DNA from: Clostridium hydrogeniformans DSM 21757
GTDB lineage: Bacteria; Bacillota; Clostridia; Clostridiales; Clostridiaceae
Reading direction: 5' to 3'
Assembly (NCBI RefSeq): GCF_000686705.1
Contig: NZ_JMLJ01000008.1
Location: forward strand, 124,001-188,000
Length of the DNA stretch: 64,000 nucleotides
Positions within the stretch are counted from its first letter, which is position 1, and each line of letters begins with the position of its first letter. This document shows positions 18,756 through 28,012 of the stretch, piece after piece. The position numbers and the translations under genes are program-made. The notes beneath the pieces were generated by a model, which saw only the letters and a list, made by a program, of their open reading frames with translations, ran no database searches and was not told the DNA's origin.

Positions 18756-20105
18756 ATGGAGGTTTTAGTTAAAGAATTTAAAAGTAATCTTGATGCTTTT
18801 AGTATATATAGTCTATTTAGAAATAAGGATGTAATATTTTTAGATAGCTCATTAAAGGATAAAAATCTAAGTAAATACTCATTTATAGGAATAAATACTT
18901 TCTTAAAATTTAAATCCTATGGAGATACTATATGGATAAATAATGAAGAATTTAAAGGAGATGCTTTTAAGAAATTAGAAGATCTTATTAATAAGTATCA
19001 TGTGGAGAGTAAGGAATTAAGCCTTCCTTTTATAGGTGGGGCTATGGGGTACTTTTCCTATGATATGGGAAGAAATTTAGAAACTCTTCCAACCACTGCT
19101 AAAGAGGATATTAAAATACCAGAAGCCTATTTTTTATTTTATGACAACATAATAATTTTTGATCATTTAAACAATAAATCCTATGTTTCTTCTATGGGAG
19201 TCCTTCAGGATAAAGAGAAATCCATAGAGGGTATAATTAATAGAATAAAAAATGGAAAAAAGGTAGAATATGAGGAAGTAAAGGGTGTTAATAAAGAATT
19301 TAAATCTAATTTTACCAAAGAAGAATATTTAAATGGGGTTGAAACCTTTAGGGAATATATAAGAAGCGGGGATATATATATAGGAAATTTAACTCAAAGA
19401 TTTCATTGTACAACAGAAAGAGATTCCTATGATATATATAAGGATTTAAGAAGAATAAATCCTAGTCCTTTTGGAGCTTACATGGAAGTGGATGACTTTC
19501 ATATAATAAGCTCCTCGCCAGAAAGATTTATGAGTATAAGAGATGGACATGTTGAAACAAGACCTATAAAAGGTACAAGACCTAGAGGAGAAAATCAAGA
19601 GGAGGATGAAAAAAATAGGATGGAACTTTTAAATTCAGAGAAGGATAAATCAGAACTTCTTATGATAGTGGATTTAGAGAGAAATGATTTAAGTAAGGTA
19701 TGCAAAAATCATAGTGTAAAGGTAACTGAATTATTTGTTATTGAGGAGTACTCTACAGTATTTCATTTAGTTTCTACCATAAAGGGAGACCTTAAAGACA
19801 ATGTATCTAGCGTTAAGTGTATTAAGGAATGTTTTCCAGGAGGATCTATAACAGGAGCACCTAAAATAAGAACTATGGAAGTTATAGAGGAAGTAGAAGG
19901 GATTCGTAGAAATATATATACAGGAGCCATAGGATATTTTGACTTTAGGGGAAATGCAGATTTTAATATTGCTATAAGAACCATAGTTAAGAAGGATGAT
20001 AAAGCCTACTTTGGAGTTGGTGGAGGAATAACCTTTGAATCCATAAAAGAGGATGAGTATGAGGAGACTCTACATAAAGCAAAAGCTTTAATGAGGGTAT
20101 TATAA
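18756..20105 (+). CDS. pabB: Aminodeoxychorismate synthase component I
   Basis: Chorismate-binding subunit that aminates chorismate with ammonia from PabA. The 449 residues match the family. Conserved blocks include IGGAMGYFSYDMGR, YIGNLTQRF, SSSPERFM, TRPIKGTRPRG (its lysine is the PabB-type active-site residue, distinguishing it from anthranilate synthase TrpE), DLERNDLSKV, and PGGSITGAPK. No tryptophan-feedback motif is apparent. It sits between pabA and pabC with gaps of two and four bases. Confidence 0.94.
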   Translation: MEVLVKEFKSNLDAFSIYSLFRNKDVIFLDSSLKDKNLSKYSFIGINTFLKFKSYGDTIWINNEEFKGDAFKKLEDLINKYHVESKELSLPFIGGAMGYFSYDMGRNLETLPTTAKEDIKIPEAYFLFYDNIIIFDHLNNKSYVSSMGVLQDKEKSIEGIINRIKNGKKVEYEEVKGVNKEFKSNFTKEEYLNGVETFREYIRSGDIYIGNLTQRFHCTTERDSYDIYKDLRRINPSPFGAYMEVDDFHIISSSPERFMSIRDGHVETRPIKGTRPRGENQEEDEKNRMELLNSEKDKSELLMIVDLERNDLSKVCKNHSVKVTELFVIEEYSTVFHLVSTIKGDLKDNVSSVKCIKECFPGGSITGAPKIRTMEVIEEVEGIRRNIYTGAIGYFDFRGNADFNIAIRTIVKKDDKAYFGVGGGITFESIKEDEYEETLHKAKALMRVL

Positions 20106-20109
20106 TATT

Positions 20110-20877
20110 ATGAAGATTTTAGATGAGAAAAATAATATTATATATTTAGATAACGGATTTAACTTTGGACTTGGAGCTTTTGAAACTATTAAAGTTACAT
20201 CTAAAGGGTATGGAGTTCTTCTTAAAGAACATATAGAAAGACTAAATAACTCTTTAAAGATATTAGAAATAGATGAATCTATAAACCATAAATCCATAGA
20301 ACAGATTATTAAGGATAATAAAATTAAGAATTGTGGTTTGAAAATAGTGGTTACAGATAAAAATCAGGTAATATCTTTAAGAGATATTACCTATAAAAAG
20401 GAAGACTATTATAATGGATTTAATTTAAAGGTAAGTGATTACAGAAGGAATTCTAAATCTTTATTAGTTTACCATAAGACTCTAAATTATGGGGAAAATA
20501 TATTAGAAAAAAGAAGAGCTTCAAAAGAAGGATTTCAAGAAGTTATATTCTTAAATGAAGAGGATAAGCTTTCAGAAGGAGCAGTAAGCAACTTATTTTT
20601 TATAAATAATAATAGAATATATACTCCAAAGGTAAGGTGTGGACTTTTAAATGGAGTAATAAGACAATGGATTATAAGAAATTTTAATGTTATAGAAGGT
20701 GAATATACCTTAAAGGATTTGCTAGAGAGCCAAGGGGCTTTTCTAAGTAACTCTCTTATGGGGATTATGCCTATAAATAAAGTTGGAGATATTAATATTA
20801 AGAGAAATAGTTATATAGATGACATAAGAAAATCTTATTTAAGCTTTGAAGGAGAGATGGACAATTATGATAGATGA
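20110..20877 (+). CDS. pabC: Aminodeoxychorismate lyase (class IV PLP enzyme)
   Basis: Releases pyruvate from aminodeoxychorismate to give p-aminobenzoate. The 255-residue fold-type IV PLP protein has [10 protein letters not shown] near residue 17, the PLP lysine in [11 protein letters not shown] near 121, and the EGAVSNLFF block near 160. Branched-chain or D-amino acid transaminases share the fold, but position after pabA-pabB settles the call. Its end overlaps folE by 11 bases. Confidence 0.9.
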   Translation: MKILDEKNNIIYLDNGFNFGLGAFETIKVTSKGYGVLLKEHIERLNNSLKILEIDESINHKSIEQIIKDNKIKNCGLKIVVTDKNQVISLRDITYKKEDYYNGFNLKVSDYRRNSKSLLVYHKTLNYGENILEKRRASKEGFQEVIFLNEEDKLSEGAVSNLFFINNNRIYTPKVRCGLLNGVIRQWIIRNFNVIEGEYTLKDLLESQGAFLSNSLMGIMPINKVGDINIKRNSYIDDIRKSYLSFEGEMDNYDR

Positions 20878-21424
20878 GAAGAAGATTAAAGAAGGAGTAA
20901 AACTTATAATAGAAGCCATAGGAGAAGATCCAAATAGAGAAGGGTTACAAGAAACTCCAGATAGAATAGCAAGAATGTATAAGGAAGTTTTTGGAGGATT
21001 ATATGAGGATTCTAAGGAACATTTATCTAAAAGCTTTACTGTAGAGGAAGACAATATAGTTATTGAAAGAGATATAACCTATTATTCTATGTGCGAACAT
21101 CACTTTTTACCTTTCTTTGGGAAGGCTCACATTGCATATATTCCTAATGGAAAAGTAGCTGGACTTAGTAAGCTTGCAAGGACTGTAGATGTGTTTTCAA
21201 AAAGACCTCAGCTTCAAGAAAAGCTAACTAGTGATATAGGAGAGGCTATTATGAAGCATTTAGATGCTAAGGGAGTTATGGTAATGGTTGAGGGAGAGCA
21301 CCTTTGCATGACCATGAGAGGGGTAAAAAAACCAGGAAGTAAAACTGTTACCCTATGTTATAAGGGAGAGTTTGAAACTAATAAAGATCTTAGAGATGAA
21401 GTATATAGGCTAATGGCACTGTAG
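20867..21424 (+). CDS. folE: GTP cyclohydrolase I
   Basis: Converts GTP to 7,8-dihydroneopterin triphosphate, the entry to the pterin branch of folate synthesis. The 185-residue type IA enzyme shows the zinc cysteine and histidine in [12 protein letters not shown] near residue 71, the second cysteine in [11 protein letters not shown] near 142, and [10 protein letters not shown] between. The ATG at 20867 follows AAGGAGAG by about ten bases and lies within the end of pabC. An in-frame TTG at 20846 is not needed. Confidence 0.95.
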   Translation: MIDEKKIKEGVKLIIEAIGEDPNREGLQETPDRIARMYKEVFGGLYEDSKEHLSKSFTVEEDNIVIERDITYYSMCEHHFLPFFGKAHIAYIPNGKVAGLSKLARTVDVFSKRPQLQEKLTSDIGEAIMKHLDAKGVMVMVEGEHLCMTMRGVKKPGSKTVTLCYKGEFETNKDLRDEVYRLMAL

Positions 21425-21444
21425 TAATAGAGGGTGAGATATTA

Positions 21445-21933
21445 ATGAATAATAATGAGAGAATCAATAATATACTCCATCATAGAGATTATATAAAAAA
21501 TGTAAGAATCCTTGAAGAATATGAAAGAAATAGGGAGTTCTGCAGACATGATTTAAATCATTTTTTAGATGTTTGTAGAATAGCTTACATAATAAATTTA
21601 GAAGAAAATCTTAAGTATCCTAAAGATGTCATATATGCTATAGGGCTTATTCATGATATAGGAAGAGTATTAGAGTATGAAAGAGGAGTACCTCATAATA
21701 AGGCATCCATAGAGATTGGAATTCCTATACTAAAAGACTCTAAGTTTAATGAAGAGGAAATAAAAATAATATGTTCTGCTATAGACAATCATAGGATTCA
21801 TAAGGAAGATAAAACTTCCTTAGAGAGTCTAATATATAGAAGTGATAAGTTATCTAGAGGTTGTTTTAATTGCAAAGCCATAGATAAATGTTACTGGAGT
21901 GAAGAGAAAAAAAATAAAAATATTATGTATTAA
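21445..21933 (+). CDS. HD-domain hydrolase in the folate operon
   Basis: A 162-residue metal-dependent phosphohydrolase of the HD superfamily. The metal ligands are visible as H in CRHDLNHFLDV, the HD pair in GLIHDIGRVLEY and a later D in YRSDKLSRG. A C-terminal cysteine motif, CFNCKAIDKC, could bind metal. Its substrate is not known. It lies between folE and folP, and the operon has no separate enzyme to remove pyrophosphate from dihydroneopterin triphosphate. HD proteins often cleave phosphate esters, so that step is an attractive but unproven role. GAGGGTGAG precedes the ATG. Confidence 0.85.
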   Translation: MNNNERINNILHHRDYIKNVRILEEYERNREFCRHDLNHFLDVCRIAYIINLEENLKYPKDVIYAIGLIHDIGRVLEYERGVPHNKASIEIGIPILKDSKFNEEEIKIICSAIDNHRIHKEDKTSLESLIYRSDKLSRGCFNCKAIDKCYWSEEKKNKNIMY

Positions 21934-21949
21934 GTGGGTGATTTACACT

Positions 21950-22783
21950 ATGTTTAGAGGAAATAGAGTTTTAAAAATTGGAAATAAGAATTTTAATTTA
22001 GGAGAGAGAACCTACATAATGGGGATATTAAATGTAACCCCAGATTCCTTTTCAGATGGAGGAAAATATAATTCAATAGAAAAGGCATTAAAACATACTA
22101 GGGAAATGATTAAAAATGGTGTGGATATAATAGATATAGGGGGAGAATCCACAAGACCTAACCATGATTTTGTAGATGCAGAAGAAGAAGTTAAAAGAGT
22201 TGTTCCTGTAATTAAGGCTCTAAGAAAAGAATTTAAGGATATTCCTATATCTATTGATACTTATAAGGCAATGGTTGCAGAGGAAGCTTTAAAAGCTGGA
22301 GCAAACATGATTAATGATGTTTGGGGATTTAAGAAAGATAAGGACATGGCAAGGGTAGCAGCAAAGTATGAAGTACCTTGTTGCATAATGCATAATAGAG
22401 AAAATAGAAATTATAATAATTTTATAGATGACATGATGGAAGATTTAAGAGAAAGCATAAATATAGCAAAGGAAGCTGGAGTTAAGGATGAAAATATAAT
22501 ATTAGATCCAGGTATAGGTTTTGCTAAGGATCAAAGAGAAAATCTAATGGCTATGAAATATTTAGGTAAATTAAATGATTTAGGATATCCATGGCTACTT
22601 GGAACTTCAAGAAAGTCTATGATAGGAAATGCCTTAGATCTTCCAAAGGGTGAGAGGCTAGAGGGAACTTTAGCAACTACAGCTATTGGCATAGTTAAGG
22701 GCTGTGATTTTGTAAGAATCCATGATGTTCTTGAAAATAAAAGGGTGGCGATAATGACAGATGCCATAGAAAGGTTAAAATAG
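21950..22783 (+). CDS. folP: Dihydropteroate synthase
   Basis: Condenses p-aminobenzoate with hydroxymethyl-dihydropterin pyrophosphate; this is the sulfonamide target. The 277-residue TIM-barrel enzyme shows GILNVTPDSFSDGG near residue 24, DIGGESTRP near 60, SIDTYK, INDVWG, LDPGIGFAK, GTSRKS and RIHDV, all standard for the family. The ATG at 21950 has GGGTGAT upstream and starts 16 bases after the HD gene stops. An in-frame ATG at 21899 would add 17 residues inside the HD gene and lacks a site. Confidence 0.95.
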   Translation: MFRGNRVLKIGNKNFNLGERTYIMGILNVTPDSFSDGGKYNSIEKALKHTREMIKNGVDIIDIGGESTRPNHDFVDAEEEVKRVVPVIKALRKEFKDIPISIDTYKAMVAEEALKAGANMINDVWGFKKDKDMARVAAKYEVPCCIMHNRENRNYNNFIDDMMEDLRESINIAKEAGVKDENIILDPGIGFAKDQRENLMAMKYLGKLNDLGYPWLLGTSRKSMIGNALDLPKGERLEGTLATTAIGIVKGCDFVRIHDVLENKRVAIMTDAIERLK

Positions 22784-22793
22784 GTAAATAATA

Positions 22794-23606
22794 GTGGATA
22801 GAATACTTATTAAAGACTTAGAAATATATGCAAACCATGGGGTGTTTAAAGAAGAAAAAATCTTAGGGCAAAAATTTTTAATTACTATGGAATTATATTT
22901 ACCTCTAAGAGAACCAGGGAAAACTGGAAACTTAAATAAATCAGTACATTATGGGGAGCTTAGCCATAAGGTAGAGGAAGAATTTAAGAGAAAGAGCTAT
23001 GATTTAATAGAAGAAGCAGCTGAAAATTTAGCAGAATTTATATTAAAAGAATATGAAATCATAGAGGAAGTTAAGGTATCTATAAAAAAACCTTGGGCAC
23101 CTATTTTAAAGCCTTTAGATTATGTAGAGGTAAGTGTTTTAAGAAAATGGCATAAAGCTTATATAGCCATTGGCTCCAATATGGGAAATAAAAAAGAGAA
23201 CTTAGATAATGCATTGGGACTTATAGATGAATCCCATACAAAGGTTACAAAGGTTTCTGAATTTATAACCACTGAGCCTTGGGGTTATGAAGACCAAGAG
23301 GAGTTTTTAAATGGAGTATGTGAAGTGAGAACTCTACTAACTCCAGAAGAACTTATGGACTTTTTACTTAACTGTGAAAAACAGTTAAAGAGAGAGAGAG
23401 TTATAAAGTGGGGGCCAAGAACTATAGACCTTGATATATTATTATATGATCATATAGTAACAGAAGGAGAAAAGGTAGTAATTCCTCATCCAAGAATGGA
23501 GGAAAGGGCTTTTGTAATAGATCCTTTAAGTGAAATAGCTCCTTATTATGTTCACCCTATTTTAAATAAGAGAATAATAGATATAAAGAAGGACTTAGAA
23601 AAATAA
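22794..23606 (+). CDS. folB-folK: Bifunctional dihydroneopterin aldolase / HPPK fusion
   Basis: Two consecutive steps of the pterin branch in one 270-residue protein. Residues 1-118 are FolB: DLEIYANHGVFKEEK at the start, YGELSHKVEEEF and the catalytic-lysine region VSIKKPWAPI. Residues 120-270 are FolK, which transfers pyrophosphate to 6-hydroxymethyl-dihydropterin: AYIAIGSNMGNK, the FLNGV..VRT strand, and WGPRTIDLDILLYD. The start codon is GTG at 22794 with ATAGGT upstream. It is the last gene of the operon, and no folC or folA follows, so those steps are encoded elsewhere. Confidence 0.93.
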   Translation: MDRILIKDLEIYANHGVFKEEKILGQKFLITMELYLPLREPGKTGNLNKSVHYGELSHKVEEEFKRKSYDLIEEAAENLAEFILKEYEIIEEVKVSIKKPWAPILKPLDYVEVSVLRKWHKAYIAIGSNMGNKKENLDNALGLIDESHTKVTKVSEFITTEPWGYEDQEEFLNGVCEVRTLLTPEELMDFLLNCEKQLKRERVIKWGPRTIDLDILLYDHIVTEGEKVVIPHPRMEERAFVIDPLSEIAPYYVHPILNKRIIDIKKDLEK

Positions 23607-23756
23607 CTTAATAATAAAGTAACTTCATTTACCTAGTAATTCTATTATTAAATTTAGTTTAGATAGTGAGATTTACTTAATTTATAAATATATAAATTAA
23701 ACTTAAGAATTTTTAGAGTTTAATCTGAAAAGATAGTAACTTATATTATAACAAGG

Positions 23757-23856
23757 CATAGGATTTTTAACTAAAAGCGTATTTTATATAAGAGTTATAA
23801 TCTATAAGTTTAAGAAGCTAAGAGATATAAGTTAAGTGCCAATATAAAAAACTATA
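23757..23856. repeat. Decayed palindromic repeat, copy 4
   Basis: About 100 bp from CATAGGATTTTTAAC to AAAAAACTATA. Read in reverse complement it follows copy 1: a shared CTTAACTTATA block, then AATACGCTTTT opposite ATATACGTTTT, and degenerate ends (ATCCTATG for ACCCTATA). The end repeats have lost perfect pairing, so this looks like an old copy. Confidence 0.5.
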
Positions 23857-23871
23857 TTAATTTTTAAAAAT

Positions 23872-23904
23872 AGAGCTTAATGCTATATAGTAGTATTGAG
23901 CTCT
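23872..23904. terminator. Strong hairpin, terminator-like
   Basis: A 14-bp stem with two G-T pairs, AGAGCTTAATGCTA (23872-23885) / TAGTATTGAGCTCT (23891-23904), with a 5-base loop. There is no T tract on +; on - the stem is followed by ATTTTTAAA. No leftward gene ends here, so its role is unclear. It is the nearest candidate end for the folate operon. Confidence 0.45.
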
Positions 23905-24071
23905 ATTGATATGTTAAAATATATTATTGTTTTCCATATGAATACAATAATGCAAATAAGTGACCTTTACTAAAAACATTGGATGTTATACAATAAAACT
24001 ATAATAGTATACCTTTTCAATAGGGTTTTAAATAGGGAAATTAGAATCAATAGAAAATGGAGGCAATTAGT

Positions 24072-25556
24072 ATGAGCAATATTGAGAATATAGTAAAGGA
24101 TGCTGTTCTTACTTTTGAACAAAAAGTGGTTGCTTTAGCAAGGGCAGGGGAAAATACATTAAATGTATTAAACATTTCTAAAGAAACACAAGAACTTAGA
24201 GACAAAGGGATAATATGTGATTTATTCGAGGGGAATGCTCCTTATAGACCAAGATATATAATACCGAACTATGAAAAGTTTATGAAAGATGGTAGTGAAT
24301 TTTTAAGGTTAAAGCCAGCAAAGGATATATGGGAAGCTGTAAATAATCTTTTAATCTTATATAAACATGTTCCATCTATTACAACAATGCCAGTATATGT
24401 AGGAAATATAGACGAGCTTTTAGAACCCTTTGTAGTTGATGAGGAAGAGAGCTATAAGGCTATAAAGTTATTTTTAACTCATATAGATAGAACTATAACA
24501 GATTCTTTCTGTCATGCTAATATAGGACCAAGGGCCACTAAGGCAGGAAGGATAATTCTTAAGGTAGAGAGAGAATTACAAAATTCAACACCTAATATAA
24601 CATTAAAGTATGGTAAAGATACTCCAAGAGATTTTGTTGTAGAATCAATAAAGACAGCTTTAGTAACTGCAAAGCCAAGTTTTGCTAATGATGAAATGTT
24701 CTCTAAAGATTTTAAGGGAGATTACGCTATTGCTAGCTGCTATAACGGACTTAACATTGGAGGAGGAAGCTATACTTTAGTTAGAATGAATTTACATAAG
24801 CTATCCTTAGAGGCTAGTAGTGTAGAGGATTTTTTAAATAATAAATTACCTTTCGCTATGGAAAATATGGCAGATTATATAGATGAAAGAATAAAATATA
24901 TAGTAGAAGAAAGTAGCTTCTTTAGCTCAAACTTCTTAGTAAAGGAAGGATTAATTTCTAGAGATAAGTTTACAGCAATGTTTGGACTTGTAGGTCTTGC
25001 AGAATGTGTTAACACTCTTTTAAAGGCAGAAGAATTAAGTGATAAATTTGGACATAATAAAGAGGCAGACGACCTTGGAGTAAAAATTATAAATACTATG
25101 TATGACTTTGTAAATAATCATGAAAATAAATACTGTGAAGGAGCAAATAATAGATTTCTTCTTCATGCTCAAGTTGGTATAGATACTGATAAGGGTAGTA
25201 GTCCAGGATGTAGAATACCAATAGGAGAAGAGCCAGAGCTTCTAAATCATTTAAAGCAAAGTGCTTTATTCCATAAGTATTTTCCATCAGGAATTGGTGA
25301 TATATTCCCGTTTGAAAAAAATAGTATAAACAATCCAGACTATATAGTAGATATTATAGATGGAGCATTTAAAGTAGGAATGAGATACCTATCTATATAT
25401 TCTTCAGATAGTGATGTTATAAGAATAACAGGATATCTTGTTAAAAGGTCAGATATAGAGAAGCTAAACAGGGGAGAACAAGTCTTAAATGATACAGTAG
25501 TTTTAGGTAAGGGTGCTGTAGACAATGCAAGAATATTAGATAGAAAGGTAAGATAG
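24072..25556 (+). CDS. yjjI: YjjI-family glycyl radical enzyme
   Basis: Uncharacterised glycyl radical enzyme of the YjjI (DUF3029) type. The 494-residue protein has the C-terminal radical motif VIRITGYLV near residue 454, an ASCYNGLNIGGGSY segment that is the likely cysteine loop, and CHANIGPRATKAGR near 155. The substrate is unknown for the family. The ATG at 24072 is preferred over the one at 24057: GGAGG at 24059-24063 sits eight bases before 24072, and the upstream ATG is part of that site. Its activase gene starts three bases after the stop, so the two act as a pair under anaerobic conditions. Confidence 0.88.
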   Translation: MSNIENIVKDAVLTFEQKVVALARAGENTLNVLNISKETQELRDKGIICDLFEGNAPYRPRYIIPNYEKFMKDGSEFLRLKPAKDIWEAVNNLLILYKHVPSITTMPVYVGNIDELLEPFVVDEEESYKAIKLFLTHIDRTITDSFCHANIGPRATKAGRIILKVERELQNSTPNITLKYGKDTPRDFVVESIKTALVTAKPSFANDEMFSKDFKGDYAIASCYNGLNIGGGSYTLVRMNLHKLSLEASSVEDFLNNKLPFAMENMADYIDERIKYIVEESSFFSSNFLVKEGLISRDKFTAMFGLVGLAECVNTLLKAEELSDKFGHNKEADDLGVKIINTMYDFVNNHENKYCEGANNRFLLHAQVGIDTDKGSSPGCRIPIGEEPELLNHLKQSALFHKYFPSGIGDIFPFEKNSINNPDYIVDIIDGAFKVGMRYLSIYSSDSDVIRITGYLVKRSDIEKLNRGEQVLNDTVVLGKGAVDNARILDRKVR

Positions 25557-25558
25557 CA

Positions 25559-26395
25559 ATGGATTATGGAATAATCAATAAGATAATTCCATTTAGTTCT
25601 GTAGATGGACCAGGTAATAGAACGGCTATATTTTTCCAAGGCTGCAATCTTAACTGTAAGTATTGTCATAACCCTGAGACTATAAATTCCTGTATTAATT
25701 GTGGAAAGTGTAGGGATGTTTGTCCTAAAAATCTTATATCAATTAAAGAAGGGAATATATCTTGGGATTATAAGGAATGTGTCAACTGTGATAGCTGCAT
25801 AAAAATATGTGAAAATGGCAGTACTCCCAAAACAAGAAAGTTCCATTATAAGGAGCTTATAGATGAAATTAAAGAAAATATGCCATTTATAACTGGAATA
25901 ACAACTTCAGGAGGGGAATGTACTCTTCAACATGAATTTATTTCAAAAGTTTTTAAAGAAGCTAAGGACTTAGGGTTAAGTACTTTTCTCGACAGCAATG
26001 GATATAAAGACTTTAGAGATATGGAAGAGCTTTTAAATTATACTGATAAGGTTATGTTAGACATTAAGGCCTATGATGAAGAGGAACATATAAACCTCAC
26101 TTTAAAGAGTAATAAAACTATCCTTGATAATGCAATATATCTTGGTAATATGAATAAGCTTTATGAAATTAGAACAGTTATAGTTCCAGAGGTATTAAAT
26201 AATAAATATACAGTGGACAAGGTAAGTAAATTAATAGGATCTATGGATGGGAATATAAGATATAAGCTTATAAAATATAGACCCTTGGGAGTTAGGACGG
26301 ATTTAATAAAATCTTATGTACCAAGAGATGAATATATGGAAGAGCTTAGAGATATAGCAATAAATAATGGATGTAATGACGTTGTTATAGTTTAA
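25559..26395 (+). CDS. yjjW: YjjW-family glycyl radical enzyme activase
   Basis: Radical SAM protein (278 residues) that installs the glycyl radical on its partner YjjI. The SAM-cluster motif CNLNCKYC (C-x3-C-x2-C) is near residues 30-37. It is followed by a ferredoxin-like insert with two four-cysteine groups, CINCGKCRDVCPK and CVNCDSCIKIC, as in other glycyl radical activases, and the GGECTLQ segment near 117. It is directly downstream of the enzyme gene and 13 bases before a DUF6440 gene, with AAGGT before its ATG. Confidence 0.92.
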   Translation: MDYGIINKIIPFSSVDGPGNRTAIFFQGCNLNCKYCHNPETINSCINCGKCRDVCPKNLISIKEGNISWDYKECVNCDSCIKICENGSTPKTRKFHYKELIDEIKENMPFITGITTSGGECTLQHEFISKVFKEAKDLGLSTFLDSNGYKDFRDMEELLNYTDKVMLDIKAYDEEEHINLTLKSNKTILDNAIYLGNMNKLYEIRTVIVPEVLNNKYTVDKVSKLIGSMDGNIRYKLIKYRPLGVRTDLIKSYVPRDEYMEELRDIAINNGCNDVVIV

Positions 26396-26408
26396 AAGGA
26401 GAATAAAT

Positions 26409-26594
26409 ATGTTTGATAAAGATAAAAAAGAAAAGAGATTTGAGGTAAAATTAAAAGAAAACATTGGGGCAACATATGTATTAATACTTGTTGATAAAAT
26501 AACGGGTGTTAATTATTTAGGTACCTTAGGGGGAGCTACCAGTGGGTTAACTCCATTACTAGATGAAAATGGGGAAGTTGTTGTTGATAAATAA
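26409..26594 (+). CDS. DUF6440 family small protein
   Basis: A 61-residue protein with the DUF6440 pattern: KRFEVKLKE, then VLILVDKITGVNYLG and a C-terminal SGLTPLLDENG. The function is unknown; family members are common in Firmicutes and some phages. AAAGGAG precedes the ATG, and the gene follows yjjW by 13 bases, so it is probably cotranscribed with the glycyl radical pair. Nothing suggests it is part of the enzyme. Confidence 0.8.
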   Translation: MFDKDKKEKRFEVKLKENIGATYVLILVDKITGVNYLGTLGGATSGLTPLLDENGEVVVDK

Positions 26595-26652
26595 AAATAT
26601 ATTATTTCACATTTAAAGATATATTCAATTTCAATACTATATTAAACTGGGA

Positions 26653-26790
26653 AAATAGAAGGAATCTTACTTCAGACGGTGTGTTCTTTCCACCATCTTA
26701 AGGTTAGATGAGTTTAATCTAGTGGTGTAGCAACTATTATCCACTGCTTTTAGAGGATGTGAGTGTTGCAGCTTATAGCTATCAAATAAA
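26653..26790 (+). ncRNA. Candidate structured RNA element, copy B
   Basis: Homologue of the elements at 8721-8826 and 39136-39270. Shared blocks are ATAGAAGGAATCT, GTTCTTTCCACC, TTAGATGAG, GCAACTATTAT, GATGTGAGTG and GCAGCTTATAGCTAT. Likely pairings are GTTTA/TAAAC as the closing stem, TAGC/GCTA and CACT/AGTG. It lies after the DUF6440 gene and before a strong terminator, with no downstream gene on the same strand. It could thus be a free-standing RNA or the 3' end of the yjjI transcript. Confidence 0.6.
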
Positions 26791-26810
26791 CATAAATATT
26801 AGGATTTAAG

Positions 26811-26862
26811 AAAATAGCTCCTAGTATTAAGTTAAAACTTAATACTAGGAGCTATTTTAGAT
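26811..26862. terminator. Bidirectional terminator
   Basis: Perfect 21-bp stem AAAATAGCTCCTAGTATTAAG (26811-26831; the first 20 bases are AAAATAGCTCCTAGTATTAA) with its complement at 26838-26858, 6-base loop. It ends the yjjI side transcript; it can also serve the leftward operon that stops at 26951. Confidence 0.9.
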
Positions 26863-26950
26863 TTTAAATATCACTTATCGAATACTTAGAATTTATAATA
26901 TTTAAACACTAGTACTTAGTTTCATAAAAGTATTAATCTTAGGGTAACAC

Positions 26951-28012
26951 TCAATTCCTAAAAATTACCTTTAAGATTTTATCACTAAACTCTTTTGCCA
27001 TAGCTTCTATATTAGGATAGGAGTATATACTCTTTGGATCATTTGCTGTAGCTGTAAGAATAGAGTTACTAGGGAGATAAAATCCCTTATTTATATTTAG
27101 AGCACCAATAAGCTGTTTTGCTACAGAGTCACCTCCAGAGTTTCCAGAAACCACAATCCCATATAAGGCTTTATCATAAAAGTTCATTTTGTTGTAGAGC
27201 ACTGTGAGTCTATTAATAACAGCAGTTAAGTTAGCTGCCAATGCGTCATTGTAGTTTGGACAGAGCCAAATTATAATATCAGCATTTTCTATAGAGGGAA
27301 TAACTTGTTCTACCATAACCCCTCCATAAAAGCATTTATTATTTTTTCCATAATGGACACAAAGATTATAATTACAACCTCTACAGTCTAGCACCTTTCC
27401 ATTTTCTATCAAAAGTTCTTCTACAGAAAGTTTTTTAGGGAGGTCTTTATATACCATTTTCCAAAGAGCTAAGGTGTTTGAGTGGGTATTAGGAGTTGAG
27501 TATAGTATAAGTATCTTAGGGTCTTTAATAGAAAACCCATTGAATTTATAGAGTCTATTACCTAGCTCTTTAGCTCTATCTATAAGAACTTCCTCTAGTG
27601 GAAGATTTAATACCTTCTGCCATTTAGAAAAGTTTCTAAGATCTTTAGTTGCTTCTACTATAGGATGTCCTAAAAAGCTACACCCAAGATTATTGCAAAG
27701 GAATATTAAATCTTGAGAAGCATTTTTAGTTCCAAGTTCTGAGGAGCTATTTACAAGAATAGCTCCAATAGAATTTTTAAGGGAATTATTATCATAGGTT
27801 GTTATATCCTTTATAAAACTTATCATTGGTATATCTAAAAGTATATTATCAAGTTCTAAGGCAAATAAAAGCTTTTTATTTTTTAAGTTAAGGTTAGATT
27901 TAAAATCTTCAATAATTACAAAATCTTTTCCCTCTAATGCTCCTTTAATCATATTATCAAGCCTGTTACTTATATTTTTATTTGGCTTGATTACATAAAT
28001 TTGATTATCCAA
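26951..28012 (-). CDS. Flavodoxin-like NAD(P)H-dependent oxidoreductase
   Basis: A 353-residue protein whose C-terminal two-thirds resembles NADPH-dependent FMN reductases. The FMN phosphate loop is YSTPNTHSNTLALW near residue 173, a cysteine-rich DCRGCNYNLCVHYGK segment near 208 recalls iron-sulfur flavoproteins but is short, and VVSGNSGGDSVA is a further nucleotide-facing loop. The N-terminal 150 residues are not recognised. The start is a TTG at 28012 with no visible Shine-Dalgarno site, directly after the stop of the upstream gene, so translation is probably coupled. It is the third gene of a leftward operon with the dehydrogenase-like and multidomain genes. Confidence 0.78.
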   Translation of the reverse strand: MDNQIYVIKPNKNISNRLDNMIKGALEGKDFVIIEDFKSNLNLKNKKLLFALELDNILLDIPMISFIKDITTYDNNSLKNSIGAILVNSSSELGTKNASQDLIFLCNNLGCSFLGHPIVEATKDLRNFSKWQKVLNLPLEEVLIDRAKELGNRLYKFNGFSIKDPKILILYSTPNTHSNTLALWKMVYKDLPKKLSVEELLIENGKVLDCRGCNYNLCVHYGKNNKCFYGGVMVEQVIPSIENADIIIWLCPNYNDALAANLTAVINRLTVLYNKMNFYDKALYGIVVSGNSGGDSVAKQLIGALNINKGFYLPSNSILTATANDPKSIYSYPNIEAMAKEFSDKILKVIFRN

